A stretch of 64,000 bases of DNA from contig JACGXE010000003.1 in NCBI GenBank assembly GCA_014138095.1, positions 186,001-250,000 of the forward strand, written 5' to 3'. The notes under the pieces were generated by a model that was given only the letters and a program-made list of their open reading frames with translations, did not search any database and was not told the origin of the DNA. Each line of letters opens with the position of its first letter. Position 1 is the first letter of the stretch. Shown piece by piece: positions 8,871 through 16,750 of this stretch. The translations under genes were made by a program, and so were the position numbers. This DNA comes from Ochrobactrum sp. RH2CCR150 (lineage in GTDB: Bacteria; Pseudomonadota; Alphaproteobacteria; Rhizobiales; Rhizobiaceae).

Positions 8871-9403
8871 TGCTCAATACGAAACTTATAATTGTATTCG
8901 GTGTGTCCGGTATCGGAAAAACTACGGCGTGTGCAAACTATGCCAGCCGAAATAGCAACGTTGCACATTTCATGGCGAGCGCCCTCCTAAGTCTCCATCG
9001 CGAGACTGCGGGTACCCGAACCATAGACAAGGCGATGCAGGATCAGCGGCTTCTCGTGGATTTGGTCTGCACCCTCCGGTTGGAGACTCAGGCGTCAATA
9101 CTGCTTCTGGACGCTCATAATCTTATTGTCGTGGCAGGATGCGAGATTGTTATACCTGTGAATATAATCGCCGCCATGAAGCCAACTGGTCTGATTTTTT
9201 TTAGAGCTAATGGCACGATAGTTTCTAGTCGTCGTGTCTCGAGGGGGGACACTAAAGACGTTAGCTCTGGAGAAATCGAAAGATTACAAATGAATGCATT
9301 AAAAGCAGTCAAATCATACGCCAACCAAATTCCGTGCCCACTCGCAATAGTCGATGCCGATCAGGGCATTGATTTGTCGGACGCGATAAGACGCCTATCG
9401 TGA
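8870..9403 (+). CDS. Adenylate-kinase-like P-loop NTPase
   Basis: 177 residues beginning at the ATG of a TAATG overlap with the ASCH gene. Walker A is FGVSGIGKTT (residues 10-19). The central ILLLDAHNLI is a Walker B/substrate-side strand as in small nucleotide kinases, and the following GLIFFRANGTIVSSRRVSR resembles the Arg-rich lid region. The length and order fit a P-loop nucleoside/nucleotide kinase or AAA_17-like NTPase rather than an AAA+ motor. No substrate can be read from the sequence. Third member of the overlapping triplet; its 3' end overlaps the convergent GNAT gene by 43 bases. Confidence 0.7.
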   Translation: MLNTKLIIVFGVSGIGKTTACANYASRNSNVAHFMASALLSLHRETAGTRTIDKAMQDQRLLVDLVCTLRLETQASILLLDAHNLIVVAGCEIVIPVNIIAAMKPTGLIFFRANGTIVSSRRVSRGDTKDVSSGEIERLQMNALKAVKSYANQIPCPLAIVDADQGIDLSDAIRRLS

Positions 9404-9951
9404 ATGGGGTCTAGAATTTTGCTTTGTCTATTATTTGCGAAAATCGCGTTATTGTAGCCTATTTCTTGCCTGCCCGGAACGTACAGGCCGTTTTCCACGC
9501 CCGTCAGCTTAAACCCGTACCAATCAAATATTCTCTCAAAAACGGGCAATTTTTCTGCACTGACCGTCAATCCTGGTCGGTCGTCATCGAGCCATCTCAA
9601 TAGACCGTCGAATACCTTCAGACCCAAGCCTCGTCCGGCATGATGAGGTGCTACGCGAACGGTACAAATCTTTCGCTCGAATCCATCGTTCTTCGCAATC
9701 CCAACCGCGACCAACTTTCCGTCGCGGTAAAAGGGGAGCAAAAACCTTGTTCCTGTCCGAAGTCCCGGAACCACCTTTTGGAGATACCAATTTTGAATGT
9801 CCGGATAGTCTTCTGACAAAATACCTATGAACTGCAGCGCCTCCTGTTCACCAGAAGAAAGGGGAAGGCTGCGTATGGTTTGGGTATCAAGTGGCAGCGG
9901 AATCGAGGAGGTTCTATTTTCATTGAAGACCATAATCGGGATGTTCCTCAT
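9361..9951 (-). CDS. GNAT-family acetyltransferase
   Basis: 196 residues. The acetyl-CoA binding segment is VRVAPHHAGRGLGLKVFDGLL (read as R-x-x-G-x-G/A with minor change), followed by LPVFERIFDWYGFKLTG, the usual GNAT strand 6-7. Its ATG overlaps the stop of the upstream membrane-protein gene by four bases (ATGA), so the two form a translationally coupled pair. The extreme C-terminus runs into the convergent P-loop NTPase gene. The substrate is unknown; the neighbour gives no hint beyond a membrane location. Confidence 0.75.
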   Translation of the reverse strand: MRNIPIMVFNENRTSSIPLPLDTQTIRSLPLSSGEQEALQFIGILSEDYPDIQNWYLQKVVPGLRTGTRFLLPFYRDGKLVAVGIAKNDGFERKICTVRVAPHHAGRGLGLKVFDGLLRWLDDDRPGLTVSAEKLPVFERIFDWYGFKLTGVENGLYVPGRQEIGYNNAIFANNRQSKILDPIHDRRLIASDKSMP

Positions 9952-11045
9952 TCTTTGTTTAGATAACCGACGTCAGAACCGCCCTCTACAGCAGCCGCAA
10001 CTCCGCCTGAAAACCACGGTGTAACGCAAGAAGCTGCCAAGTTACCGAGCAAACCGAAGAAAAATGCAACGGCCAAATAAGTCAACAAAATCTTACGGCC
10101 GCTCCTGCGAGTGTGTAGTTTTACGAAAGATGAGAAATCTGCAACGCCGGTTCCGTCTTTGCTCTCCTTCTTCCAATGATAAACGACCATTCCGCCAGGA
10201 ATCCCGCTGGGCACGTATTCGTTCCAGGGATCGTGTTCAAGAAGTCGGTTCTTATGCCATTGTATGCTGCTGGCTGACAGCTCGGAATGAACCGGGAAAG
10301 CTGTAAGAAATGCCACGAGATTGATATTGATCTTGCCTTGCTTCTCGTCAGCGCGAATCTTATTCTCAACCTGTGGCGGCAGTGTACGAAGCTCATTGAA
10401 ACGAAAGTCAATATACTCGATTTCCTCGAACCCACTTTGAAATTTACGGTCGAGCGGCGTTATGACGTGGATGAAAGGGCTGGATTTCCCACTGGGCAGA
10501 TAGATTCTCAGCCTGAAGTAAATACTTTCATCGGCCTTGATTTGATCGCTAACAGAATCGATAGCGGCCCTCTCGATTGAGAGGAGGGTTCCGTCAGAAA
10601 ATTTTTCCAAGGAAAGGTGGGATGCGTCTAAATAGCCGCCCTGCTCGATAAATTTGTGAACCCGGCAAAACAGGTTGTCGCCATTTTTTAGCTCAATCCG
10701 CGCAGGAGCCGGTGTAACAACGCATTGGAGCTTTTCGTTGAAAATGCCTTGCGCAACTGACGTTTGGGCCAGCTGGACGCCCGCGTCTTGTATCGACTTT
10801 CTCTCGACATCAACTGGCAAGTAAATATTTATGCGCTCTATAGATGCGGGATTCTTGATTAGTAGACCAATCTCAAGGAAGTCTCTCGCGGGGCATTGAG
10901 GACGCCCTTTGAAATCCTTATCTCCAGCGATGCGCCAGAAATTAAAGTGCGTTTCCATATTGGTGCTCGCGACGTCTCCGTTGGCGAGACACCAAACCGC
11001 CATGCTGCCCGCTTTTTCCTGCTGCTTATTTTTACTTGTTTCCAC
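9948..11045 (-). CDS. Unknown protein with single C-terminal transmembrane helix
   Basis: 365 residues from a GTG start at 11045 with GGGGG six bases upstream; an internal Met at residue 15 is an alternative. No family recognised. The first about 300 residues look globular and soluble with mixed strands and helices. A single hydrophobic helix (ILLTYLAVAFFFGLLGNLAAS, about residues 318-338) sits near the C-terminus after a basic stretch (KLHTRRSGRK), predicting a tail-anchored protein with the bulk in the cytoplasm. No signal peptide. Coupled by a four-base overlap to the downstream GNAT gene. The location next to defence genes suggests, but does not show, a defence role. Confidence 0.6.
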   Translation of the reverse strand: METSKNKQQEKAGSMAVWCLANGDVASTNMETHFNFWRIAGDKDFKGRPQCPARDFLEIGLLIKNPASIERINIYLPVDVERKSIQDAGVQLAQTSVAQGIFNEKLQCVVTPAPARIELKNGDNLFCRVHKFIEQGGYLDASHLSLEKFSDGTLLSIERAAIDSVSDQIKADESIYFRLRIYLPSGKSSPFIHVITPLDRKFQSGFEEIEYIDFRFNELRTLPPQVENKIRADEKQGKININLVAFLTAFPVHSELSASSIQWHKNRLLEHDPWNEYVPSGIPGGMVVYHWKKESKDGTGVADFSSFVKLHTRRSGRKILLTYLAVAFFFGLLGNLAASCVTPWFSGGVAAAVEGGSDVGYLNKE

Positions 11046-11275
11046 CGCAATCCCCCGCGCGATTCGAATCTGTTGAGTGTATTTCTAACTCAAACGCTAC
11101 CGTTCGGGCATGAAAATCGATCACTCTTAGACAAGTTGCACTCAGGCGGAATAAGATTCGGCCCTCCAAGGCGGCTGCATAATGAGCAAAATTGACGAGC
11201 ATTGCTCTTCAGTTGGATTCCGGTTGTTGGCGATGCTCTGACTATAGTTGCAGCCTTAATGCGTGAACTCGGTTA

Positions 11276-11313
11276 TTGACCTTTTCCATATATCCGGTAT
11301 TATAGATATATGG
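11276..11313 (+). promoter_or_regulatory. Promoter-operator of the first ars operon
   Basis: TTGACC (11276-11281), 16 bases, TATTAT (11298-11303). A perfect 9-bp inverted repeat CCATATATC/GATATATGG (11286-11294 and 11305-11313, 10-base centre) embraces the -10 box. It ends inside the arsR start codon region, so ArsR binding would block RNA polymerase. A start of transcription about seven bases after the -10 box would coincide with the arsR ATG at 11310, and no ribosome site precedes that ATG, so the mRNA is probably leaderless. Confidence 0.7.
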
Positions 11314-11663
11314 AAAACGAAGACGCAATTGCAGCACTGGCTGCCCTCGCTCAGTCAACACGGCTCGACACATTCCGCCTGCTGGTGAAGCATGAACCTG
11401 ACGGTATTCCGGCAGGGGAACTGGCACGCATTCTGGATGTTCCGCAGAACACAATGTCGGCGCACCTTGCGACGTTGTCGCGTGCAGGCCTCGTAAGGGG
11501 CGAACGTCAGAGCCGCTCGATCATCTATCGCGCTGATCTCGACCGATTTCGAGAACTGACCCTTTTCATGATCAAGGACTGCTGTGGCGGCAGTGCCAAG
11601 CTCTGCGCACCTCTTATAAAAAGCCTGACACCCTGTTGCGAACCAAAAACGGCCACCCAGTAA
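11310..11663 (+). CDS. arsR: ArsR-family arsenic-responsive repressor
   Basis: 117 residues with a winged helix-turn-helix (ELARILDVPQNTMSAHLATLSRAGLV, about 38-63; wing GERQSRSIIYR). The As(III) site is not the alpha-3 CVC of plasmid R773 ArsR but Cys pairs behind the HTH: Cys91-Cys92, Cys99, and Cys109-Cys110, as in the C-terminal-site ArsR type. It represses the operon and dissociates when As(III) or Sb(III) binds. First gene of a five-gene arsenic operon, probably translated from a leaderless message. Confidence 0.9.
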   Translation: MENEDAIAALAALAQSTRLDTFRLLVKHEPDGIPAGELARILDVPQNTMSAHLATLSRAGLVRGERQSRSIIYRADLDRFRELTLFMIKDCCGGSAKLCAPLIKSLTPCCEPKTATQ

Positions 11664-11706
11664 CACAAGGCCGCTGAATTCGGCCTTACACAAACGGACT
11701 GATAAA

Positions 11707-12234
11707 ATGACGGATCGGGTCTACAACGTGCTCTTCTTGTGCACGGGCAATTCCGCACGCTCAATTTTGGGCGAGGCAATTCTGAACAAAGACGGCGAAG
11801 GACGTTTTCACGCCTATTCGGCTGGTAGTCGGCCAAAAGGCGACGTTCATCCTCTCGCAATCAAGGAACTGGACGCTCTCGGCTATTCCATCGAGAACCT
11901 GAGCTCAAAAAGCTGGGACGTGTTTTCAGGTACCGACGCCCCTCAGATGGATTTCATTTTCACGGTCTGTGATAACGCTGCCGGAGAAGCCTGTCCTGTC
12001 TGGATTGGCCATCCGATGACAGCCCACTGGGGCATTGAGGATCCTGCCGCTGTCGAAGGTAATGAAGCAGAAAAACAGCGCGCCTTTGCACAGGCGGCCC
12101 GTTTTCTGAAGAACCGAATATCAGCATTCCTGAGCCTTCCCCACGCCATGATAGACCGCATGGCGCTTCAAAATCATCTGAAAGAAATCGGCACCATGGA
12201 AGGTAGCACACAGACAAATGTGGAGAATAACTGA
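11707..12234 (+). CDS. arsC: Arsenate reductase, low-molecular-weight phosphatase type
   Basis: 175 residues. LFLCTGNSARS (Cys12) is the CX5R P-loop of the low-molecular-weight tyrosine-phosphatase fold, with further Cys88 (FTVCDN) and Cys96 available for the disulfide relay of the thioredoxin-coupled ArsC class. SAGSRPKGDVHP is also typical. It reduces arsenate to arsenite for export by the next gene. Its stop overlaps the acr3 ATG by one base (TGATG). The C-terminal tail after about residue 150 is longer than the 130-140-residue standard enzyme. Confidence 0.87.
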   Translation: MTDRVYNVLFLCTGNSARSILGEAILNKDGEGRFHAYSAGSRPKGDVHPLAIKELDALGYSIENLSSKSWDVFSGTDAPQMDFIFTVCDNAAGEACPVWIGHPMTAHWGIEDPAAVEGNEAEKQRAFAQAARFLKNRISAFLSLPHAMIDRMALQNHLKEIGTMEGSTQTNVENN

Positions 12235-13292
12235 TGTCCACATTCGAACGTTATCTGACTGTCTGGGTGGCTCTTTGCATTGTTGCAGGCGTAGCTCTTG
12301 GACATTTCTTTCCGACACTATTTCATGCAATCGGCTCTGCTGAAGTCGCCAAAGTCAACATTCCAGTCGCCATTCTCATCTGGCTCATGATCATTCCCAT
12401 GTTGCTGAAGATCGATTTCAGCGCATTGAGACAGGTCACTGAGCACTGGCGTGGCATCGGCGTCACGCTCTTTATCAATTGGGCCGTCAAACCGTTCTCT
12501 ATGGCACTTCTCGGTTGGCTATTTATCGGCTGGCTGTTTCGCCCTTATCTTCCTGCAGACCAGATCGATTCCTACATTGCTGGACTGATTATTCTGGCGG
12601 CCGCCCCCTGCACGGCAATGGTGTTCGTCTGGTCCAACCTGACCAAGGGCGAGCCGCATTTCACGCTGTCGCAGGTCGCACTGAACGATGCGATCATGGT
12701 TGTGGCATTTGCCCCTATCGTCGGACTACTGCTCGGACTGTCGGCAATTACTGTCCCGTGGAATACGCTCGTTCTGTCGGTTGTCCTCTATATCGTCATT
12801 CCGGTGATTATCGCGCAAATCCTGCGCAGAAGTATTCTCGCCAGCGGTGGAGAACGAGCTTTCGATGTAATGCTCAGAACACTACAGCCGCTGTCCCTGA
12901 TTGCGCTTTTGGCGACACTTGTTCTGCTATTCGCATTTCAAGGAGAGCAGATCATCGCACAGCCCATGATCATTGCGATGCTGGCCGTCCCGATCCTCAT
13001 CCAGGTCTATTTCAACTCTGGCCTCGCTTATCTGTTGAATCGCATTTCAGGCGAGCAACATTGCGTCGCCGGTCCCTCAGCTTTGATTGGTGCATCCAAC
13101 TTCTTCGAGCTGGCAGTAGCAGCAGCAATCAGCCTTTTCGGCTTCTCATCTGGCGCGGCGCTCGCAACAGTGGTTGGCGTTCTTGTTGAAGTGCCCGTCA
13201 TGCTCTCGGTCGTCTGGATCGTGAACCGCTCAAAGGGTTGGTACGAACGCGGTTCCAATCAAAAGCCAGTCACCGAAACAGGAAAACTCTGA
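12234..13292 (+). CDS. arsB: Arsenite efflux transporter, ACR3 family
   Basis: 352 residues, about ten transmembrane helices. IWLMIIPMLLKIDF is the ACR3 signature, and LAAAPCTAMVFVWSNLTKG carries the conserved Cys in the fourth helix that is needed for arsenite transport. ALNDAIMVVAFAPIVG follows as in other members. It exports arsenite across the inner membrane using the proton gradient. It overlaps both neighbours by one base, so it is firmly part of the operon. It is ACR3 rather than the unrelated E. coli ArsB family, although such genes are often called arsB. Confidence 0.93.
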   Translation: MSTFERYLTVWVALCIVAGVALGHFFPTLFHAIGSAEVAKVNIPVAILIWLMIIPMLLKIDFSALRQVTEHWRGIGVTLFINWAVKPFSMALLGWLFIGWLFRPYLPADQIDSYIAGLIILAAAPCTAMVFVWSNLTKGEPHFTLSQVALNDAIMVVAFAPIVGLLLGLSAITVPWNTLVLSVVLYIVIPVIIAQILRRSILASGGERAFDVMLRTLQPLSLIALLATLVLLFAFQGEQIIAQPMIIAMLAVPILIQVYFNSGLAYLLNRISGEQHCVAGPSALIGASNFFELAVAAAISLFGFSSGAALATVVGVLVEVPVMLSVVWIVNRSKGWYERGSNQKPVTETGKL

Positions 13293-13705
13293 TGTCAGTT
13301 ACGATCTATCACAATCCGAACTGTGGCACGTCACGCAACACATTGGCGTTGATCCGTGCCAGCGGCGAAGAGCCTGTCGTCATCGAATATGTGCAAAATC
13401 CGCCGTCGCGAGAACGACTGGTTGAATTGCTTCGAGCAATGCAGATGACGCCTCGCCAACTCCTTCGCGAGAAAGGCACACCATATGCCGAACTGGGATT
13501 GTCCGATCCCAAATGGACCGATGATGAACTGGTCGACTTCATGATGGCGCATCCTATCCTGATCAATCGCCCAATCGTGGAAACACCGCTTGGCATCAAA
13601 CTGTGCCGTCCGTCAGAACTGGTTCTCGACATTCTGGAAAACCCGGTGTCGTCATTCACCAAAGAGGACGGAGAAGTCATCACCTATGAAAGAAAGTCCC
13701 GCTGA
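13292..13705 (+). CDS. arsC: Arsenate reductase, glutaredoxin-dependent type
   Basis: 137 residues from ATG 13292, which overlaps the acr3 stop. Upstream in-frame ATG at 13238 lies within acr3 and is rejected. [18 protein letters not shown] carries the catalytic Cys (residue 11) of the Spx/ArsC thioredoxin-like fold, and [18 protein letters not shown] the conserved R-P-I motif region. It reduces arsenate with glutathione and glutaredoxin. The operon thus encodes two unrelated arsenate reductases. Confidence 0.93.
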   Translation: MSVTIYHNPNCGTSRNTLALIRASGEEPVVIEYVQNPPSRERLVELLRAMQMTPRQLLREKGTPYAELGLSDPKWTDDELVDFMMAHPILINRPIVETPLGIKLCRPSELVLDILENPVSSFTKEDGEVITYERKSR

Positions 13706-14411
13706 CATGGACCTGCCGAACCTCGATCAGAATTCCTTCGCATTGCCAGACCTCGATGCTCTACGTGCCGACTTTCCAAAGCATAAGCCTCGTATCCTTT
13801 TGCTCTATGGCTCACTTCGTGATCGTTCCTATAGTCGGTTTCTGACCCTGGAAGCGCAGCGCCTTCTCGATGCGATGGGTGCTGAAACGCGTGTCTTTCA
13901 TGCCAATGGTCTTCCTTTGCCAGACGATGGTTCGGCAGAGCATCCGAAGGTTCAGGAATTGCGTGAGGCAATGCTTTGGTCAGAAGGGCAAGTCTGGACC
14001 AGTCCAGAACGTCATGGAGCCATGAGCGCTGTCATGAAATCGCAGATCGACTGGATTCCTTTGCCAGGTGGAGCAATTCGTCCGACGCAGGGCCGAACTC
14101 TGGCCGTGATGCAGGTTTCAGGGGGATCGCAGAGCTTCAACGCTGTCAATCAGATGCGCATTCTGGGGCGCTGGATGCGAATGATCACCATTCCAAACCA
14201 GTCATCCGTCGCAAAGGCGTGGCAGGAATTCGACGACGCTGGACGGATGAAATCCTCATCCTTCTATGATCGCGTAGTGGACGTAATGGAAGAACTGATG
14301 AAGTTTACACTTCTGACGCGTGGCATCTCGGATCATCTCACAGACCGTTATAGCGAGCGTAAGGAAGAAGCGGCCAAACTCGAAAAGCGTGTTTCGTTGA
14401 AATCAATATGA
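13686..14411 (+). CDS. arsH: ArsH NADPH:FMN oxidoreductase (organoarsenical oxidase)
   Basis: 241 residues from ATG 13686, or 234 from ATG 13707 two bases after the arsC stop; the sequence does not decide. A flavodoxin-like fold: [13 protein letters not shown] for the FMN phosphate, [18 protein letters not shown] and [19 protein letters not shown] typical of ArsH. ArsH oxidises trivalent methylated and aromatic arsenicals to the less toxic pentavalent forms. Last gene of the operon, convergent with the second arsR and separated from it by a hairpin. Confidence 0.92.
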   Translation: MKESPADMDLPNLDQNSFALPDLDALRADFPKHKPRILLLYGSLRDRSYSRFLTLEAQRLLDAMGAETRVFHANGLPLPDDGSAEHPKVQELREAMLWSEGQVWTSPERHGAMSAVMKSQIDWIPLPGGAIRPTQGRTLAVMQVSGGSQSFNAVNQMRILGRWMRMITIPNQSSVAKAWQEFDDAGRMKSSSFYDRVVDVMEELMKFTLLTRGISDHLTDRYSERKEEAAKLEKRVSLKSI

Positions 14412-14423
14412 ATTCAGAAAAAG

Positions 14424-14465
14424 ATTGAGCGTCTCGCAAGACATCCTGTTGCGCGAGCGCTCAAT
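14424..14465. terminator. Hairpin between convergent arsH and arsR
   Basis: ATTGAGCG and CTCGC on the left pair with GCGAG and CGCTCAAT on the right with one small bulge, closing a loop of about 13 bases. It sits in the 86-base gap between convergent genes. There is no strong T-run, so terminator function is inferred from position. Confidence 0.45.
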
Positions 14466-14497
14466 ATGCCAGCCATTTTGAAACAAATGGGTCTGCT

Positions 14498-14863
14498 TCA
14501 GCGAAGTGACCCAGCTTCCGTTTCCTGCCCAGAAGTACAGCAGCCATCTGGTTCCTCCACAGTCGCCTTAATGATCTGATCGCCCGCGCAACAGTCCTCC
14601 ATCAGAAATTTGATGAGATCGGCCATGGATTGATAATTGGCGACATAGATGAGCGAGCGTGACTCACGCCGTTGCGATATCAATCCCGCCCTTTCCAGTT
14701 CTTTCAAATGAAAACTGACATTTGACGGAGATACGCCCATGCGTTCCGCAATTGCTCCTGCGGCCAGTCCCTCTCGTCCAGCAACGACCAATGTCCTGAT
14801 AATGCCAAGACGCGTTTCCTGTGAGAGTGCTGCAAATGATAAAAGAGCTTGACGGTCATCCAT
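14498..14863 (-). CDS. arsR: Second ArsR-family repressor
   Basis: 121 residues, winged HTH (IAERMGVSPSNVSFHLKELERAG about 38-60, wing RRESRSLIYV). Cys91-Cys92 and Cys108-Cys109 at the C-terminus form a probable As(III) site; it lacks the third Cys at position 99 found in the first ArsR of this region. It is divergent from the DUF6428-MFS-monooxygenase genes with 41 bases between start codons, and no ribosome site precedes its ATG, so it may also be leaderless. It presumably controls the divergent operon. Confidence 0.88.
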   Translation of the reverse strand: MDDRQALLSFAALSQETRLGIIRTLVVAGREGLAAGAIAERMGVSPSNVSFHLKELERAGLISQRRESRSLIYVANYQSMADLIKFLMEDCCAGDQIIKATVEEPDGCCTSGQETEAGSLR

Positions 14864-14865
14864 AT

Positions 14866-14889
14866 TTCAACAATCCTTGAATTATTGAA
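14866..14889. promoter_or_regulatory. Operator-like dyad between divergent arsR and the DUF6428 gene
   Basis: TTCAACAA and TTATTGAA form an imperfect 8-bp inverted repeat (one mismatch) with an 8-base centre, filling the 41-base gap between the two start codons. The placement is that of an autoregulatory ArsR operator. Sequence differs from the first ars operator, so cross-regulation is not obvious. Confidence 0.5.
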
Positions 14890-14904
14890 TCGAGGATACC
14901 GAAC

Positions 14905-15417
14905 ATGAACGTAATCGACAAGAGCGTATCGCCTGAAATCAGCCTCGACGATCTCCTCAATGGATTGCAAGAAGCACCAGAGGCACCTTTGGTGTTCTTC
15001 TATGAAGGACATCCAACGAAACCCGGCTATCATGTTACCGAAGTCAAGGCAGGTCAGTTCTCTGCTCTGGATTGTGGCGCTAATCCGGAAGCATGGTCAG
15101 AGATGTTTGTTCAGCTCTGGGACATAGACGAAGACGACCGAAGCCATATGCCAGCGGCGAAATTCGCAGCAATCATTCACAAAGTATCGAAGCACGTCCA
15201 GTTGGAACCCGGTGCCAGGCTCACATTTGAAGTCAGCGATGGAAAGCAGCCCATGGCACTTTATTACGCAACTGCACCGCTTCTGACCGACGGTACCTTT
15301 GAAGTGGCTTTAACGGCACGTCCTTCCAGCTGCAAACCCAGAGATCGGTGGCTGGCAGAGCAAATAAAAGGAGCCAGTTCCTGCTGTGGCCCAACTAACT
15401 CACAATGTTGCGCATGA
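14905..15417 (+). CDS. DUF6428-family protein of an arsenic operon
   Basis: 170 residues; ATG 14905 has GAGGAT eight bases upstream. Small alpha/beta protein of unknown biochemistry that recurs next to arsR, transporters and arsO in alpha- and gammaproteobacterial arsenic clusters. The end of the protein is Cys-rich (SSCCGPTNSQCCA), suggesting binding of a soft metal or As(III). It is the first gene rightward from the divergent operator. Role in arsenic handling is inferred from context and the Cys tail. Confidence 0.75.
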   Translation: MNVIDKSVSPEISLDDLLNGLQEAPEAPLVFFYEGHPTKPGYHVTEVKAGQFSALDCGANPEAWSEMFVQLWDIDEDDRSHMPAAKFAAIIHKVSKHVQLEPGARLTFEVSDGKQPMALYYATAPLLTDGTFEVALTARPSSCKPRDRWLAEQIKGASSCCGPTNSQCCA

Positions 15418-15473
15418 TGCGGGTTTAGTTCTTTGACGCCGTTAAACTGTAAAACTATGGCGATAAAATCATC

Positions 15474-16697
15474 ATGAGCGTCCAACGGCTTCCTATCGCC
15501 GCCATTGTCGGTCTAGGACTGACCCAGAATATTGGCTACGGCACATTATATTATTCCTTCAGCATTCTTGCGCCCTCTATGGCGCAAGATTTCTCTGTTT
15601 CGAACGAATGGATATTCGGAGCGTTGTCGGTCGCTCTCCTGACGGGGGGCTTCCTAGCACCCTGGATGGGACGTCTCATTGATCGCCTCGGTGCAGGTCG
15701 CGTGATGACCGTTGGCTCAATAATAGCGGCCACTGCGTTGGTCGCCAGTGCCTTTTCACCCAATGCGGTCACATTCGCAGCAACCCTGACGCTTATCGAA
15801 GTGGCCGCGAACCTCGTGCAGTACGGCGCGGCCTTTGTTCTTCTGGTGCAACTTGCACCAACGGTTGCACAGCGCAGCATCACTTACCTGACTTTGATTG
15901 CAGGATTTGCCTCGACAATCTTTTGGCCGATCACCACCTCTCTTCAGCAATGGCTGACATGGCAGCAAATTTATCTGCTGTTCGCATGTCTTCATTTCGC
16001 TCTTTGTATGCCAGTTCACTTTTGGCTAGCGCGAAATCTCGCGTCGAAAGCTCGTACAAGTTCGGCGAATGGATCGCGCACGATAACTGAAGGGACGCTG
16101 CCAAGGCTTTTTCGTCGGCGAGGTCTGATGTACCTGCTAATCGGTCTTTCGTTTCAATCGTTGATCGCAGCAGCTATCCTCGTTCATATGATTCCGATGT
16201 TGAAAGGCCTTGGTCTTGCAGGATCGGCAGCCTTGATAGGGGCGATGTTTGGTCCATCCCAGGTGACCAGCCGTCTGATAAACATGATCGGCGGCAAGAA
16301 CCTTGCTCCGATCAAACTCGCGATCATTTCTTCCTCACTAATGGCGCTTGCAGTCACCTGCCTGATGCTCGGCGCTCCATTCATAGCTGCGGCGTTAATA
16401 TTTGCCTGTCTGTTCGGCTTTGGTAACGGCCTCTTCAGTATAGTGTCAGGGACGCTGCCTCTTTCGCTGTTCGGAAGCGAAGGATATGGCGCATTGCAAG
16501 GTAAAATAATGTCGGCACGGCTTATTGTATCAGCAATGGCTCCATTTGCGATGGCATTCGCAATGGGGCATTTGGGTGTAAAGGCGGCGCTCGCAATCGT
16601 TATTGTTTGTAGCGTATCCTCGCTCATTGCCTTCGGGTTATTGGTCCGACTGGAAAATGAGGCTGAAAAAGCCCGATTAGCCAAGGTGGCATCATAA
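15474..16697 (+). CDS. MFS transporter of the arsenic cluster
   Basis: 407 residues with about twelve hydrophobic helices and the MFS loop 2-3 signature GRLIDRLGAGRVM (about 68-80). Starts 56 bases after the DUF6428 gene and precedes the flavin monooxygenase. MFS proteins in this position are probable exporters of arsenite, methylarsenite or other arsenicals; the substrate is not visible in the sequence. No Cys-rich tail. Confidence 0.82.
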   Translation: MSVQRLPIAAIVGLGLTQNIGYGTLYYSFSILAPSMAQDFSVSNEWIFGALSVALLTGGFLAPWMGRLIDRLGAGRVMTVGSIIAATALVASAFSPNAVTFAATLTLIEVAANLVQYGAAFVLLVQLAPTVAQRSITYLTLIAGFASTIFWPITTSLQQWLTWQQIYLLFACLHFALCMPVHFWLARNLASKARTSSANGSRTITEGTLPRLFRRRGLMYLLIGLSFQSLIAAAILVHMIPMLKGLGLAGSAALIGAMFGPSQVTSRLINMIGGKNLAPIKLAIISSSLMALAVTCLMLGAPFIAAALIFACLFGFGNGLFSIVSGTLPLSLFGSEGYGALQGKIMSARLIVSAMAPFAMAFAMGHLGVKAALAIVIVCSVSSLIAFGLLVRLENEAEKARLAKVAS

Positions 16698-16750
16698 GCC
16701 GTTTTGCAATTGATTGTCTTTGTAATGGTACATTGGCGGGGATAGGTAGC

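Noticed and set aside
11242-11860. Minus-strand frames opposite arsR and the first arsC
   Set aside because: Cys-rich but antisense to clear genes with proper motifs, and spanning the operator.
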